Below are positions 37,739 through 46,493 of a DNA stretch of 64,000 nt, piece after piece. Both the position numbers and the translations under genes were made by a program. Location of the stretch: contig NZ_NDYP01000003.1 of NCBI RefSeq assembly GCF_002165775.1, positions 186,001 to 250,000 of the forward strand. Direction: 5' to 3'. Positions within the stretch are counted from its first letter, which is position 1. Every line of letters begins with the position of its first letter. The notes under the pieces were generated by a model, which worked only from the letters and a program-made list of their open reading frames with translations, ran no database searches and was not told the DNA's origin. Source of the stretch: Campylobacter concisus. GTDB lineage: Bacteria > Campylobacterota > Campylobacteria > Campylobacterales > Campylobacteraceae.

Positions 37739-39251
37739 AGATCGTTTTAGAAAAACCTAAGTCTTTTAATGATTGATTAAGTAGCTTTTTTTTGTCAAAA
37801 TCAACTACATGAGGAGTGATGACAAAGATAAGTTCTGTTGTTTTTATATTGTCTCTTGTGCTTTTAAAGACACCACCTATAAGCGGGATATCAGAAAGAA
37901 GAGGTACAGAAGTATTATTTTTACCCTTTGTCTGGCCTATTAATCCACCAAGAATAATAGTATCACCGCTATCAACTTGAACAACAGTTGAAAGCTTCTT
38001 TTGTACGGTATCTGGAGCAATCTCTCTTAACGCATTTTGTCTTGTGTCGTCTTCAGCGTATTTAAAGTTACTAAGTGATGGATTGATTCGAAGCATGATT
38101 TTATTATTATCAGAGACTTCTGGTAATAAATTTAATAATATGCCTATAAAAACAGAGTATTGTTTGTAAGTGGTTGTCAACCTATCGCTATTGCTGTTTC
38201 CATTGTCAGTTTTTTGTTGAACGCGGTAGTTTATGTTATCACCAACTGAGATTAGTGCTTGCTGATTATTAAGTGTTGTTACTTTTGGGCTTGATATAAC
38301 CTTTGTCTTTCCATTTGTTTCAAGAAAATTTATCATTCCATCAAGGCTGAAATTTAAATTAGCTGCAATATTTAATGTACGTCCAAATCCATCACTTAGG
38401 CTATTTCCTTTATTTGTCCAAGTAGCACTTGAGCTAGGATTATTTCTTGAATTGCCAATGTATGTATTAAATCCAAGTTCAAATTTACTCCAATCAACGC
38501 CTTGTTTATATTCATTATTTAACTCAACTGAAATAATAGAAACATCAATAATTACTTGTTTTTTTAGTCTTTTTTGCATTTCATCTATATATTTTTCGAC
38601 TCGCTTAAGTTGAGAAGGAGTGGCCGTAACAGTGATAAGGCCTGCGTTTTGATTTATGATAGGATCAGGTGCTGTGATATGTTCACTACTATTATTTAAA
38701 ATAGCTTTGAGCTCAGCATCTAGTTTTTCCCAAAAGTCAAACCTTTCAGTTGTTTTTATAAGGTTACTTGAGCCTTGAGAACTATCATCTTGGGGATTAT
38801 CACTACTACTTGAACCACTAGAAATTTCAGATGGAGTAGCATCCACTGAAGCTTGGGTGACAGCAGTTCCTTCTCTAATAGAAGTTATATAATCTAGTTT
38901 AAAAATTTGAGTTTTTAAAGATGAAATTTTTAATACATTATTTGAAAACTCGTAGCTTAAATTTTTCTCACTTAAAAGCAGGTCAAAAACTTCGCTAAGA
39001 CTCATATTTCTGATATTAACACCAAAAACTTTATCTTTTAGTTCTGTCTTGCTATAAGTATCCTTTGCAACAATACTAAAGTTACACATCTCTGAAAGCT
39101 GATTTAACACATCTACTAGTGCAACATCATCTGAAATTTTCATATTAAAATTCTTGCTTAAACAACTACTCTCATTAGCACTAGCATAATTCATATTTAA
39201 GCAAATGAGTGCACCTATTATTAATATTTTATTTAATCTTAATCTCAACAT
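37731..39251 (-). CDS. ctsD: Secretin of the transformation system (PilQ/GspD family)
   Basis: Outer-membrane secretin channel for DNA uptake. Start placed at ATG 39251 (ggaag ribosome binding site), giving a signal peptide MLRLRLNKILIIGALICLN...ASA; ATG 39263 is an alternative. The mature protein has an STN-type N0 domain (FNMKISDDVALVDVLNQLS), a Ser-rich linker at about 150-170, an N1-like KH domain (ITVTATPSQLKRVEKYIDEM) and the secretin core (VISSPKVTTLNNQQALISVG; VPLLSDIPLIGGVFKS; ELIFVITPHVV). The 5' end overlaps ctsR by 23 bases. Confidence 0.93.
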   Translation of the reverse strand: MLRLRLNKILIIGALICLNMNYASANESSCLSKNFNMKISDDVALVDVLNQLSEMCNFSIVAKDTYSKTELKDKVFGVNIRNMSLSEVFDLLLSEKNLSYEFSNNVLKISSLKTQIFKLDYITSIREGTAVTQASVDATPSEISSGSSSSDNPQDDSSQGSSNLIKTTERFDFWEKLDAELKAILNNSSEHITAPDPIINQNAGLITVTATPSQLKRVEKYIDEMQKRLKKQVIIDVSIISVELNNEYKQGVDWSKFELGFNTYIGNSRNNPSSSATWTNKGNSLSDGFGRTLNIAANLNFSLDGMINFLETNGKTKVISSPKVTTLNNQQALISVGDNINYRVQQKTDNGNSNSDRLTTTYKQYSVFIGILLNLLPEVSDNNKIMLRINPSLSNFKYAEDDTRQNALREIAPDTVQKKLSTVVQVDSGDTIILGGLIGQTKGKNNTSVPLLSDIPLIGGVFKSTRDNIKTTELIFVITPHVVDFDKKKLLNQSLKDLGFSKTIYE

Positions 39252-39642
39252 TTTTACTTCCATTTTTTAAAATTAGCTCTTGTTTTTCATCGCCTTTTAC
39301 TAAAAAAACACTATTTCTAGTAATGTTGGCTATTTTGTAACCATCAACAATATCACCGACAGCATACCACTTGGAATCAATATTTGCTTTGTTTAATAAA
39401 ATTGCTTTTAAACTAAGCCCTTTTGAAACTTGAGTGATAATTGATAAATTTTGATCTGTTACCGTCTTGATAGGTTCTTGCTTAAAAGGATTTTTTATGC
39501 TCGAAAGCTCAATATCACTAAGACCGCTTCTTTTTTCCTTTATTTTTTCAAAAATTTTATCATAAGAGTCCATTTCCTCTTGAAGCTGATTAGCAAAAGC
39601 AATATTTAAAAATAAAAAAGCAAATAAAATTTTTATTTTCAT
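39229..39642 (-). CDS. ctsR: PilP/GspC-like periplasmic protein of the transformation system
   Basis: Small exported protein (137 residues from ATG 39642) with signal MKIKILFAFLFLNIAFA. After a helical spacer, SLSDIELSSIKNPFKQEP leads to a C-terminal beta domain with KAILLNKANIDSKWYAVGDIVDGYKI and VFLVKGDEKQELIL, the homology-region pattern of PilP/GspC proteins that link the inner-membrane complex to the secretin. TAATG coupling with the PilO-like gene favours this start over the upstream TTG at 39660. ctsR is the C. jejuni name I associate with this position. Confidence 0.75.
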   Translation of the reverse strand: MKIKILFAFLFLNIAFANQLQEEMDSYDKIFEKIKEKRSGLSDIELSSIKNPFKQEPIKTVTDQNLSIITQVSKGLSLKAILLNKANIDSKWYAVGDIVDGYKIANITRNSVFLVKGDEKQELILKNGSKNVEIKIK

Positions 39643-40289
39643 TAGTATTCCATCCCCCAAACAGATATTGAGATCTTAGCGCCAAGCTCTTTTTGGGTGG
39701 AATTTACATCCATTTTGTGAAGATCAACCACTAGCTTTGATTCTTCAAGGCCATTTATATATGAAAGCATATCTTTAAAACCTCCCAAAAATGTCAAGTC
39801 AATATTTAAAATTTGCTCAATTTTTTGGAAATTTGGCTCTTTTATATCACTTTTTAACTCTAAAATTTTTATATTATTTTGCTTTGCTAAAGATACGATG
39901 TTGTCTAAAAAATTTGCCCAATTTTGATCGTTAAATAATAAAAACGATAGTTCTTTTAGCTTTGAGTCAAAATGGGCATTAAATTTTAAAACACTAGAAT
40001 ATTTGCCTTTAAGCGTTTCAAGTATCTTGGTCTCTTCATTTATTTTAAAATTTTTATTCCCACTAGGTGAGCTGGTCGATCTTAAATAATCTCTTGTTCT
40101 TGAAAGATCATTGCTAATTTTAGTATGCGAATTAAATCTTTCATCATAAAAATCTTGCGACGGATCAAAGCAAAGCATATAAACAATATAAATAATAATT
40201 AAAGCTGAACCCAAAAAAATTATATTTGTTTCGCTTTGTTTTTTTGCGTCAAAATACTTATCTATTTTACTTAAAACGTCTTGTCTCAT
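39642..40289 (-). CDS. PilO-like alignment-complex protein of the transformation system
   Basis: Bitopic inner-membrane protein of 215 residues. A short cytoplasmic N-terminus precedes one membrane helix (IIFLGSALIIIYIVYMLCF, about 23-41), a coiled coil (about 45-100) and a ferredoxin-like periplasmic domain (LKELSFLLFNDQNWANFLD; IEQILNIDLTFLGGFKDML). This is the PilO/GspM layout and it pairs with the PilN-like half of the upstream protein. ATG overlaps the upstream stop by four bases and its own stop overlaps ctsR. Confidence 0.78.
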   Translation of the reverse strand: MRQDVLSKIDKYFDAKKQSETNIIFLGSALIIIYIVYMLCFDPSQDFYDERFNSHTKISNDLSRTRDYLRSTSSPSGNKNFKINEETKILETLKGKYSSVLKFNAHFDSKLKELSFLLFNDQNWANFLDNIVSLAKQNNIKILELKSDIKEPNFQKIEQILNIDLTFLGGFKDMLSYINGLEESKLVVDLHKMDVNSTQKELGAKISISVWGMEY

Positions 40290-41806
40290 TGTCTAATCTC
40301 TATACTTATATTACTTTCATACTCGTTGTTTTGCCTATCTTCTTTAATTTTTTTTGTATTTACTGAATATTTAGGCATCTTGCTAATATCTTTTATTAGC
40401 TGCGTAATCCTTTTTTCATTATCACTAACAACCGTTACAGTTAAATTTTTATCGTTATTTTTAATATTTGTTATAAAAATGCTATTGTTGTTTATCATAT
40501 CGGTAATTTCAAAAAGATTTAAACCTTTCATTACGTAATGATCTTTTTTGTTTTCAATTTCTTGAAGCAACCCTTTTCTAAAATTTAACTTCTCTTCCTC
40601 TTTATCAGTTAATCCTTTTATATCATTTTGCTCTTTTTTTAGTTTTTCAAGAGTGCTTCTTATTTGTTCTGCTTGTGCATTAAGCACATCAAGCTCATCG
40701 CTTAGTCTTTGCGAATCTGTTTCTAAAATACTACCAGCTATATAATTATAAAGTGGATAGGACATGCTTAGGCAAAAAGCAGCAGCACATGTCAGTATAA
40801 ATTTACCACTTTTTCTTTTTGTGAACGGATCAGGCCTAAGCAAATTTGAGAAGTTAAAATCAGCATTAAAGGCCTCTTTTTTATAAAAATTTGCATACAA
40901 AGCCATCATATTATGCCGTTCGCTAATGGCTAAATTTTTAGAATTTATTACAGTGCTTGTATTTAATTTCGTAGCATTTGTGCCAAGCTTTGTATTGATG
41001 AATTTCTCAAAACGCTCTATTTTATAGTCGCAGTCAATATAGATATTTTTTATATTTATGCCATAGATTCTATTGACAACATTTATCGTGTCATTTACGT
41101 AAAATATATAGTCCTCAAAAACAGTGTTTAGATCGTAGCTAAAGCCTTCTTCATTGCTATCTAAAAGTCCTCTTGTCTTTAGGATGTCTAAAAAGCTTTC
41201 TAGGCTTACTCTTTCGCCGCTTTGCTCTATAAATTTATCTTTTAGATAATTTAGTGTGTATCTTAAACCTCTTGATGTAAGGTATTCACCATTTACATAA
41301 ATGCTTATAAATGCTTCATCTGCCCTAAATGTCAAAAAACAATCACTCTGAGTGCTAGGAAGCAAGCCTTTTTTATATATAGCACTATATAAAAGTGGCT
41401 CTACAACGACATAATCTATAAAAGGTACCCTTTTAGAAATATTTTTAAAAATTTTATTTATCGTTTCATTTGTAGCAATAAAAACATTAAAAATTCTGTC
41501 TTCTTTTTCAACATTGCTTTCAAAATAAACTATTTTATAGTCAATCGCAGGATCAAGAGAGAGCTCTTCGTAAATTTTGATCGAGATATTGTTTTCAATA
41601 TCCTCATCATCTATTGTTCTTGAGATGTTTATGGTAGCTGTTATTATATCTTTGTACTCGATATAAGATATAAAGAAGTCTCGCTTTAGAATATTCTTTG
41701 AAAGACTTAGCGTATCGACATTGCTATTAGAAAATCTAAAACCTTCATATTCATAAGGATCTAGCGTAACGATTGGATTATCGTTAATTTTTCTAAGCTT
41801 TAACAT
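40286..41806 (-). CDS. PilM-PilN fusion-like protein heading the transformation operon
   Basis: A 506-residue protein that combines two alignment-complex parts. Residues ~1-340 are cytoplasmic and have a PilM-like actin-fold pattern (FRFSNSNVDTLSLS; KRVPFIDYVVVEPLLYSAIY; FLTFRADEAFISIYVNGEYL; NIYIDCDYKIERFEKFIN). A membrane helix follows (FILTCAAAFCLSMSYPLYNYI, about 345-365, in two pieces), then a coiled coil (about 370-425) and a ferredoxin-like domain (ITDMINNNSIFITNIKNN; LTVTVVSDNEKRITQLIKD), the layout of PilN. No separate pilM or pilN is present. A gaggtaaa ribosome binding site precedes the ATG. Fusion is inferred from layout, not alignment. Confidence 0.75.
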   Translation of the reverse strand: MLKLRKINDNPIVTLDPYEYEGFRFSNSNVDTLSLSKNILKRDFFISYIEYKDIITATINISRTIDDEDIENNISIKIYEELSLDPAIDYKIVYFESNVEKEDRIFNVFIATNETINKIFKNISKRVPFIDYVVVEPLLYSAIYKKGLLPSTQSDCFLTFRADEAFISIYVNGEYLTSRGLRYTLNYLKDKFIEQSGERVSLESFLDILKTRGLLDSNEEGFSYDLNTVFEDYIFYVNDTINVVNRIYGINIKNIYIDCDYKIERFEKFINTKLGTNATKLNTSTVINSKNLAISERHNMMALYANFYKKEAFNADFNFSNLLRPDPFTKRKSGKFILTCAAAFCLSMSYPLYNYIAGSILETDSQRLSDELDVLNAQAEQIRSTLEKLKKEQNDIKGLTDKEEEKLNFRKGLLQEIENKKDHYVMKGLNLFEITDMINNNSIFITNIKNNDKNLTVTVVSDNEKRITQLIKDISKMPKYSVNTKKIKEDRQNNEYESNISIEIRQ

Positions 41807-41865
41807 AAAAATTTACCTCATAATGCTCTAATTGGGCTGTATTTTAATATTTTTACAATAAAAAA

Positions 41866-42735
41866 TCAATATCCAATTATTTTATTAAGGCTCTTTTCTT
41901 CTTTACTCCAGCCTTTTTTAACGATTACATCGAGTTTCAAAAAGACCTTTGATCCGGTTAAATTTTGTATTAACTTTCTTGCAAAAATTCCTATTCGTTT
42001 TATCGTTTCACCATTCTTACCGATGATCATACTTTTGTGAATTTCGCGCTCAGTGATGATGCTCGCATAAATTTCAGTTATGCCTGTTTTTTCTTTTACG
42101 CTTTTTATGATCGCATCGCTAAGATATGGGATCTCATCACTTAAATTTTCATATATCGCTTCTAGTATAAATTCTCTAAAAATTTCTTTTTCATTTGTTG
42201 AAGTAAGAAATTCTGGATCATAAAAGTACTCATGCTCTGGCAAAAGCTTGCAAATTTCATCAAGAAGCGGCTTTTTATAAGTAGGCTGCTTGGTGCTAAA
42301 AGTAAGCAAAGCTGCAAATTTATCTTGAAATCTCTGGTACTGAGTGATCTTTTCTAAGACTTTCGCATTTGAGCTCTCATCGACTTTTGTTAGCACTAAG
42401 ATGTGTGGTTTTTCAGGATTTAGAGCTAGAAATTTCTCATAGTCACTTGTATCATCATGAATAGGCGCTAAAAATACGATGAGATCACAGTCTCCCATCG
42501 ATTTTATCGCTTGGCTAATTAGTAGTTGATTTATCGCCTTGTTGCTCTCGTGAAGCCCTGGCGTGTCGGTAAAGATGATCTGATCTTCGCCGTTCATAAC
42601 TATGCCATTTATCTTTCTGCGAGTTGCGTTTTGTTTATGCGAGACGATAGCTATCTTTTCGTTCAACAAGGCATTTAAAAATGAGCTTTTGCCAGCATTT
42701 GTGCGTCCTATGATGCTAACAAAGCCCGATTTCAA
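41866..42735 (-). CDS. era: GTPase Era
   Basis: Ribosome-assembly GTPase that binds the 3' end of 16S rRNA. G1 is [10 protein letters not shown] (residues 10-19), G3 is DTPGLHE, G4 is LTKVD, and the C-terminal KH domain has [12 protein letters not shown] (about 240-251) followed by [14 protein letters not shown]. The start is a TTG overlapping the hslU stop (TTGA). The transformation operon starts 59 bases downstream with only AT-rich sequence between. Confidence 0.96.
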   Translation of the reverse strand: MKSGFVSIIGRTNAGKSSFLNALLNEKIAIVSHKQNATRRKINGIVMNGEDQIIFTDTPGLHESNKAINQLLISQAIKSMGDCDLIVFLAPIHDDTSDYEKFLALNPEKPHILVLTKVDESSNAKVLEKITQYQRFQDKFAALLTFSTKQPTYKKPLLDEICKLLPEHEYFYDPEFLTSTNEKEIFREFILEAIYENLSDEIPYLSDAIIKSVKEKTGITEIYASIITEREIHKSMIIGKNGETIKRIGIFARKLIQNLTGSKVFLKLDVIVKKGWSKEEKSLNKIIGY

Positions 42736-44054
42736 AGTATGTACCTCGCTAGATCTTGATCTTCGACCACGTCTTTTAGACGCTCTTTTACAAGCTCTTT
42801 TGTCACATTTATCTTCTCGCCGCTATTTTCGCTAGCCTCAAAGCTAATATCTTCTATCACGCGCTCGATTACCGTATGAAGGCGTCTAGCGCCGATATCT
42901 TCCATCTTTTCATTCGCAGCGTGAGCGATCCTGGCTATCTCTTTTATCGCTTCATCGTCAAATTCTAGTTCAACATTTTCGGTTGAGAGTAGGGCAATGT
43001 ATTGTTTTAAAAGCGAATTTTTTGGCTGAGTTAAAATTTGATAAAGCGCGTCCTCATCAAGGCTATCAAGCTCGACTCTTAGTGGAAAACGGCCTTGAAG
43101 CTCAGGGATGAGATCGCTTGGTTTGCTTATATGAAAGGCACCAGCAGCGATAAATAAAATATGATCTGTCTTTAAATTTCCAAATTTGGTATTTACATTT
43201 GAGCCCTCAACGATAGGTAGCAAGTCTCTTTGCACGCCTTCTTTGCTAGGATCTTGTCTATTTGAGCTACCTGAGCCAACAGCTACTTTATCTATCTCAT
43301 CTATAAAGATTATGCCTTCGTTTTCAGCTCTTTTTATCGCCTCGATTTTTATGCTCTCAAGGTCTAAAATTTTATCATTTGCTTCGCTTTGAAGGGCTTT
43401 TTTGGCGTCTTTTACCTTCATCTCTTTTTTGATGTTTTTGCCACCGATGCCTATTATCTTTATAAAGCTCTCTTGCATCTGCACCATATCAGGTGGCACG
43501 TTTGAGCCAGCTTCAAGTGGGTTTTGCTGCACCTCGATCTCGATACTTAACTCGTCAAGCTCGCCGTTTCTTAGTCTATTTAACATTTTTTCATAGCTCT
43601 TTGCGTACTCTGCTTGCTTCTCTTCACTTGCACCTTTTGGCAGTGGCGGAAGTAGCTTTGAAACGATCTTTTCTTCGATATAGGCATTTATCTTGTCTTG
43701 ATTTTTCTCACTTTGCTCGTTTTTTACAAGGTTATATGATGCCATAGCAAGGTCTCTTACCATGCTTTCAACGTCACGGCCAACAAAACCAACCTCAGTA
43801 TATTTGCTGGCCTCGACCTTGATAAATGGCAGTCCCATCATCTTTGAAAGACGCCTTGCGATCTCAGTTTTGCCAACGCCAGTTGAGCCGATCATCAAGA
43901 TATTTTTTGGCATGATGTCATCTTGCAAGCTTTTTTCAAGCTTCATACGGCGATATCTGTTGCGAAGCGCGATCGCTATGATCTTTTTGGCGTCCTTTTG
44001 ACCGATCACATAGTCATCTAAAAATTTAACAATTTCTCTTGGTGTTAAGTTCAT
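42732..44054 (-). CDS. hslU: HslUV protease ATPase subunit HslU
   Basis: AAA+ unfoldase that feeds substrates to HslV. The N-terminus [21 protein letters not shown] is canonical; Walker A is [15 protein letters not shown], Walker B is [13 protein letters not shown], and the C-terminal tail ends ARYIL, which inserts into HslV. The start is ATG 44054, overlapping the hslV stop as ATGA; the frame continues 18 codons upstream into hslV but without HslU character. The I domain lies at about 110-240. Confidence 0.97.
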   Translation of the reverse strand: MNLTPREIVKFLDDYVIGQKDAKKIIAIALRNRYRRMKLEKSLQDDIMPKNILMIGSTGVGKTEIARRLSKMMGLPFIKVEASKYTEVGFVGRDVESMVRDLAMASYNLVKNEQSEKNQDKINAYIEEKIVSKLLPPLPKGASEEKQAEYAKSYEKMLNRLRNGELDELSIEIEVQQNPLEAGSNVPPDMVQMQESFIKIIGIGGKNIKKEMKVKDAKKALQSEANDKILDLESIKIEAIKRAENEGIIFIDEIDKVAVGSGSSNRQDPSKEGVQRDLLPIVEGSNVNTKFGNLKTDHILFIAAGAFHISKPSDLIPELQGRFPLRVELDSLDEDALYQILTQPKNSLLKQYIALLSTENVELEFDDEAIKEIARIAHAANEKMEDIGARRLHTVIERVIEDISFEASENSGEKINVTKELVKERLKDVVEDQDLARYIL

Positions 44055-44596
44055 TTTCTCTCTTGTTCTAAAACATAAGTTTTGATGTTTGTATTTGTAT
44101 AGATGCAAATTTCGCCGGCGATCTTGAGGCTCTCTTTAACTAGCTCCTCTTCGTCGATATCGGCAAATTTATCTAAGGCACGGGCTGCTGAAAGGGCGTA
44201 GTTGCCGCCGCTTCCGATAGCTGCTATCTTGCCATCTTCTGGCTCAACAACATCTCCAGTGCCACTAAGTAAGAAAATTTTATCCCTATCAAGCACAAGC
44301 ATCATCGCTTCAAGTTTTCTTAGATACTTGTCTTTGCGCCACTCTTTGCTAAATTCTATCACCGCCTTTAGCAAATCGCCCTTTGTATGCTCTAAATTTT
44401 TCTCAAACATATCAAATAGGTTAAATGCGTCAGCAGTGCTGCCAGCAAAGCCAGCTAGGACTTTGCCGTTATGAATTTTACGAATTTTTACGGCATTGCC
44501 TTTTAAGACGGTATTTCCAAAGCTCACCTGTCCGTCTCCGCCGATGACTGATTTGTTTTTGCCTTTGTAGGCTAAGATGGTTGTCGCATGAAACAT
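44051..44596 (-). CDS. hslV: HslUV protease catalytic subunit HslV
   Basis: Threonine protease of the proteasome-like HslUV complex. The short propeptide MFHA precedes the nucleophile region [21 protein letters not shown]. The [18 protein letters not shown] segment is typical. At 181 residues the length is normal. The start lies 1 base beyond the rplI stop with a ggagag ribosome binding site, and the 3' end is coupled to hslU. Confidence 0.97.
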   Translation of the reverse strand: MFHATTILAYKGKNKSVIGGDGQVSFGNTVLKGNAVKIRKIHNGKVLAGFAGSTADAFNLFDMFEKNLEHTKGDLLKAVIEFSKEWRKDKYLRKLEAMMLVLDRDKIFLLSGTGDVVEPEDGKIAAIGSGGNYALSAARALDKFADIDEEELVKESLKIAGEICIYTNTNIKTYVLEQERK

Positions 44597-45043
44597 CTAC
44601 TCTCCTTGCACATCAACCTTCAAGCTCGCATTTATCGAGTGTCCAAGCTTTACATGAACGTCATAAAGACCTACCGCTTTTAGATGTGTATCCATGTCGA
44701 TCGCTTTTTTCTCGACAACTAAATGATGAGTTTTTTCAAGCTCTGCTGCGATCTCCTCTTTTGAGACTGAGCCAAAAAGCGAACCATTTGCACCAAGAGT
44801 TTTTTTGATGACAACTATAACTTTTTCAAGCTCTTCTTTTAGCTTTTCTAAATTTGCGATCTCATATTTTAACTCTTCAGCCTTTCTTTTTTGAGCTGCT
44901 TCATATTGGCGAAGAACGTCTGGAGTAGCTGCTTTTGCAAAGCCTTTGCCGATTAAGAAGTTATTGCCATAGCCGTCTTTTACCTCTTTTATCTCGCCAG
45001 CTTTACCAAGCGCCTTTACATCTTTTATTAATAATACTTTCAT
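44597..45043 (-). CDS. rplI: 50S ribosomal protein bL9
   Basis: Large-subunit protein L9, 148 residues. The N-domain MKVLLIKDVKALGKAGEIKE and DGYGNNFLIGKGFAKAA are conserved, followed by the long connecting helix and a C-domain containing LFGSVSKEEIAAEL. It sits between argG (24 bases upstream) and hslV (abutting), so stress-protease genes share a transcript with a ribosomal protein. Confidence 0.96.
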   Translation of the reverse strand: MKVLLIKDVKALGKAGEIKEVKDGYGNNFLIGKGFAKAATPDVLRQYEAAQKRKAEELKYEIANLEKLKEELEKVIVVIKKTLGANGSLFGSVSKEEIAAELEKTHHLVVEKKAIDMDTHLKAVGLYDVHVKLGHSINASLKVDVQGE

Positions 45044-45067
45044 TTTTTTCCTTTTAAATTTTATTTT

Positions 45068-46291
45068 TTAGTCAAATTTTCGCCCATTTTTACGTGCGAT
45101 GATAAAGCGAAGTGCGTTTAGTTTGATAAATCCCTCTGCATCTTTTTGGTCATACACGCTATCTTCCTCAAATGTGCAGTATGCCTCGCTAAATAGATTA
45201 TCATTTTTACTGCTTCTGCCAAGGATAGTCACATTGCCTTTATAAAGCTCAACTTTAACTGAGCCATTTACGTGCTCTTGACTCTTGTCGATGAGAGCTT
45301 GAAGCATATTTCGCTCAGGTGACCACCAGTAGCCGTTGTAAATTAGCTCGGCGTATTTTGGCATGATCTCATCTTTTAAGTGAGCTGCACCGCGGTCAAG
45401 CGTGATGCTCTCGATCGCTCTATGAGCTTTTAGCATTATCGTGCCACCAGGAGTTTCGTAGCATCCGCGACTCTTCATACCAACTGAGCGGTTCTCTACG
45501 ATGTCAAGTCTGCCTATACCGTGTTTTGCGCCAAGGCGGTTTAGCTCGGTTAAAATTTCAGCTGGGCTCATTTTTTTACCGTTTATGCTCACTGGATCGC
45601 CTTTTTCATAGCCGATCTCGATGATCTCGCTCTTATCTGGAGCATCTTTTGGGCTTACTGTCCATCTCCACATATCATATTCTGGTGCATGGCTTGGGTC
45701 TTCAAGCACTAGACCTTCGTAGCTTATGTGAAGTAAATTTGCGTCCATTGAGTATGGGCTCTTGCCTGGTTTTTTGGTGATATCTATGCCGTTTTTTTCA
45801 GCGTATGCCAAAAGTTTTTCACGGCTGTTTAGATCCCACTCACGCCAAGGAGCTATGATAGTTAGATTGTCGCCAAGCGCGTAGTATCCAAGCTCAAAGC
45901 GAACTTGGTCGTTACCTTTGCCTGTTGCTCCGTGGCTCACGCCATCAGCACCAACAAGTCTTGCGATCTCGCTTTGGCGTTTTGCTATTAGTGGGCGAGC
46001 GATTGATGTGCCAAGTAGATACTCGCCCTCGTAGACTGCATTTGCTCTAAATATTGGAAATACATAATCACGTACAAATTCTTCTCTTAAATCTTCTATA
46101 AAAATATTTTCAGGCTTTACACCAAGTGCTAAGGCTTTTTTGCGTGCAGGCTCTAGCTCCTCGCCTTGGCCAATGTCAGCTGTAAATGTGACTACTTCGC
46201 AGTTGTATTCATCTTGAAGCCATTTTAAAATGATACTTGTGTCAAGTCCGCCAGAGTATGCTAAAACCACTTTTTTTACGTCTTTTTTCAT
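45068..46291 (-). CDS. argG: Argininosuccinate synthase
   Basis: Joins citrulline and aspartate in arginine biosynthesis. The PP-loop [18 protein letters not shown] is at residues 8-25, followed by [25 protein letters not shown] and [12 protein letters not shown]. The length of 407 is normal. The ATG has an aaggaag ribosome binding site; a putative -10 lies 28-33 bases upstream. Confidence 0.97.
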   Translation of the reverse strand: MKKDVKKVVLAYSGGLDTSIILKWLQDEYNCEVVTFTADIGQGEELEPARKKALALGVKPENIFIEDLREEFVRDYVFPIFRANAVYEGEYLLGTSIARPLIAKRQSEIARLVGADGVSHGATGKGNDQVRFELGYYALGDNLTIIAPWREWDLNSREKLLAYAEKNGIDITKKPGKSPYSMDANLLHISYEGLVLEDPSHAPEYDMWRWTVSPKDAPDKSEIIEIGYEKGDPVSINGKKMSPAEILTELNRLGAKHGIGRLDIVENRSVGMKSRGCYETPGGTIMLKAHRAIESITLDRGAAHLKDEIMPKYAELIYNGYWWSPERNMLQALIDKSQEHVNGSVKVELYKGNVTILGRSSKNDNLFSEAYCTFEEDSVYDQKDAEGFIKLNALRFIIARKNGRKFD

Positions 46292-46318
46292 AGCTCTTCC
46301 TTTTGTTAAAATGGTCTT

Positions 46319-46324
46319 ATTTTA
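46319..46324 (-). promoter_or_regulatory. Possible -10 box for argG
   Basis: GGCTAAAAT on the minus strand (hexamer TAAAAT at these positions) lies about 28 bases before the argG ATG in the divergent gap. It is a moderate match only. Confidence 0.35.
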
Positions 46325-46412
46325 GCCTAAATTGATTAATTTTTAATAAACTAATTTAATAAATAATGTAAGTTTTTTCTTAAAAAATTTTATAAAAAAG
46401 ATTACTATTTAA

Positions 46413-46431
46413 AATTATGATAATTAATATT
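46413..46431 (+). promoter_or_regulatory. Fur-box-like operator upstream of the TonB receptor gene
   Basis: The 19 bases aattatgataattaatatt match 14 of 19 positions of the classical Fur consensus GATAATGATAATCATTATC, centred about 70 bases before the receptor start. Iron-repressed expression of the siderophore receptor and esterase is the natural reading; AT-richness raises the chance of a spurious match. Confidence 0.5.
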
Positions 46432-46493
46432 GTTTTAAAAGATACTTCGCTAAATTTCAAACTTTTTCAAATTAAATTTTTAAAAGGATAGTC

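Noticed and set aside
44055..44108. An 18-codon N-terminal extension of HslU
   Set aside because: It overlaps the hslV end out of frame. ATG 44054 gives the conserved LTPREIV start and ATGA coupling.
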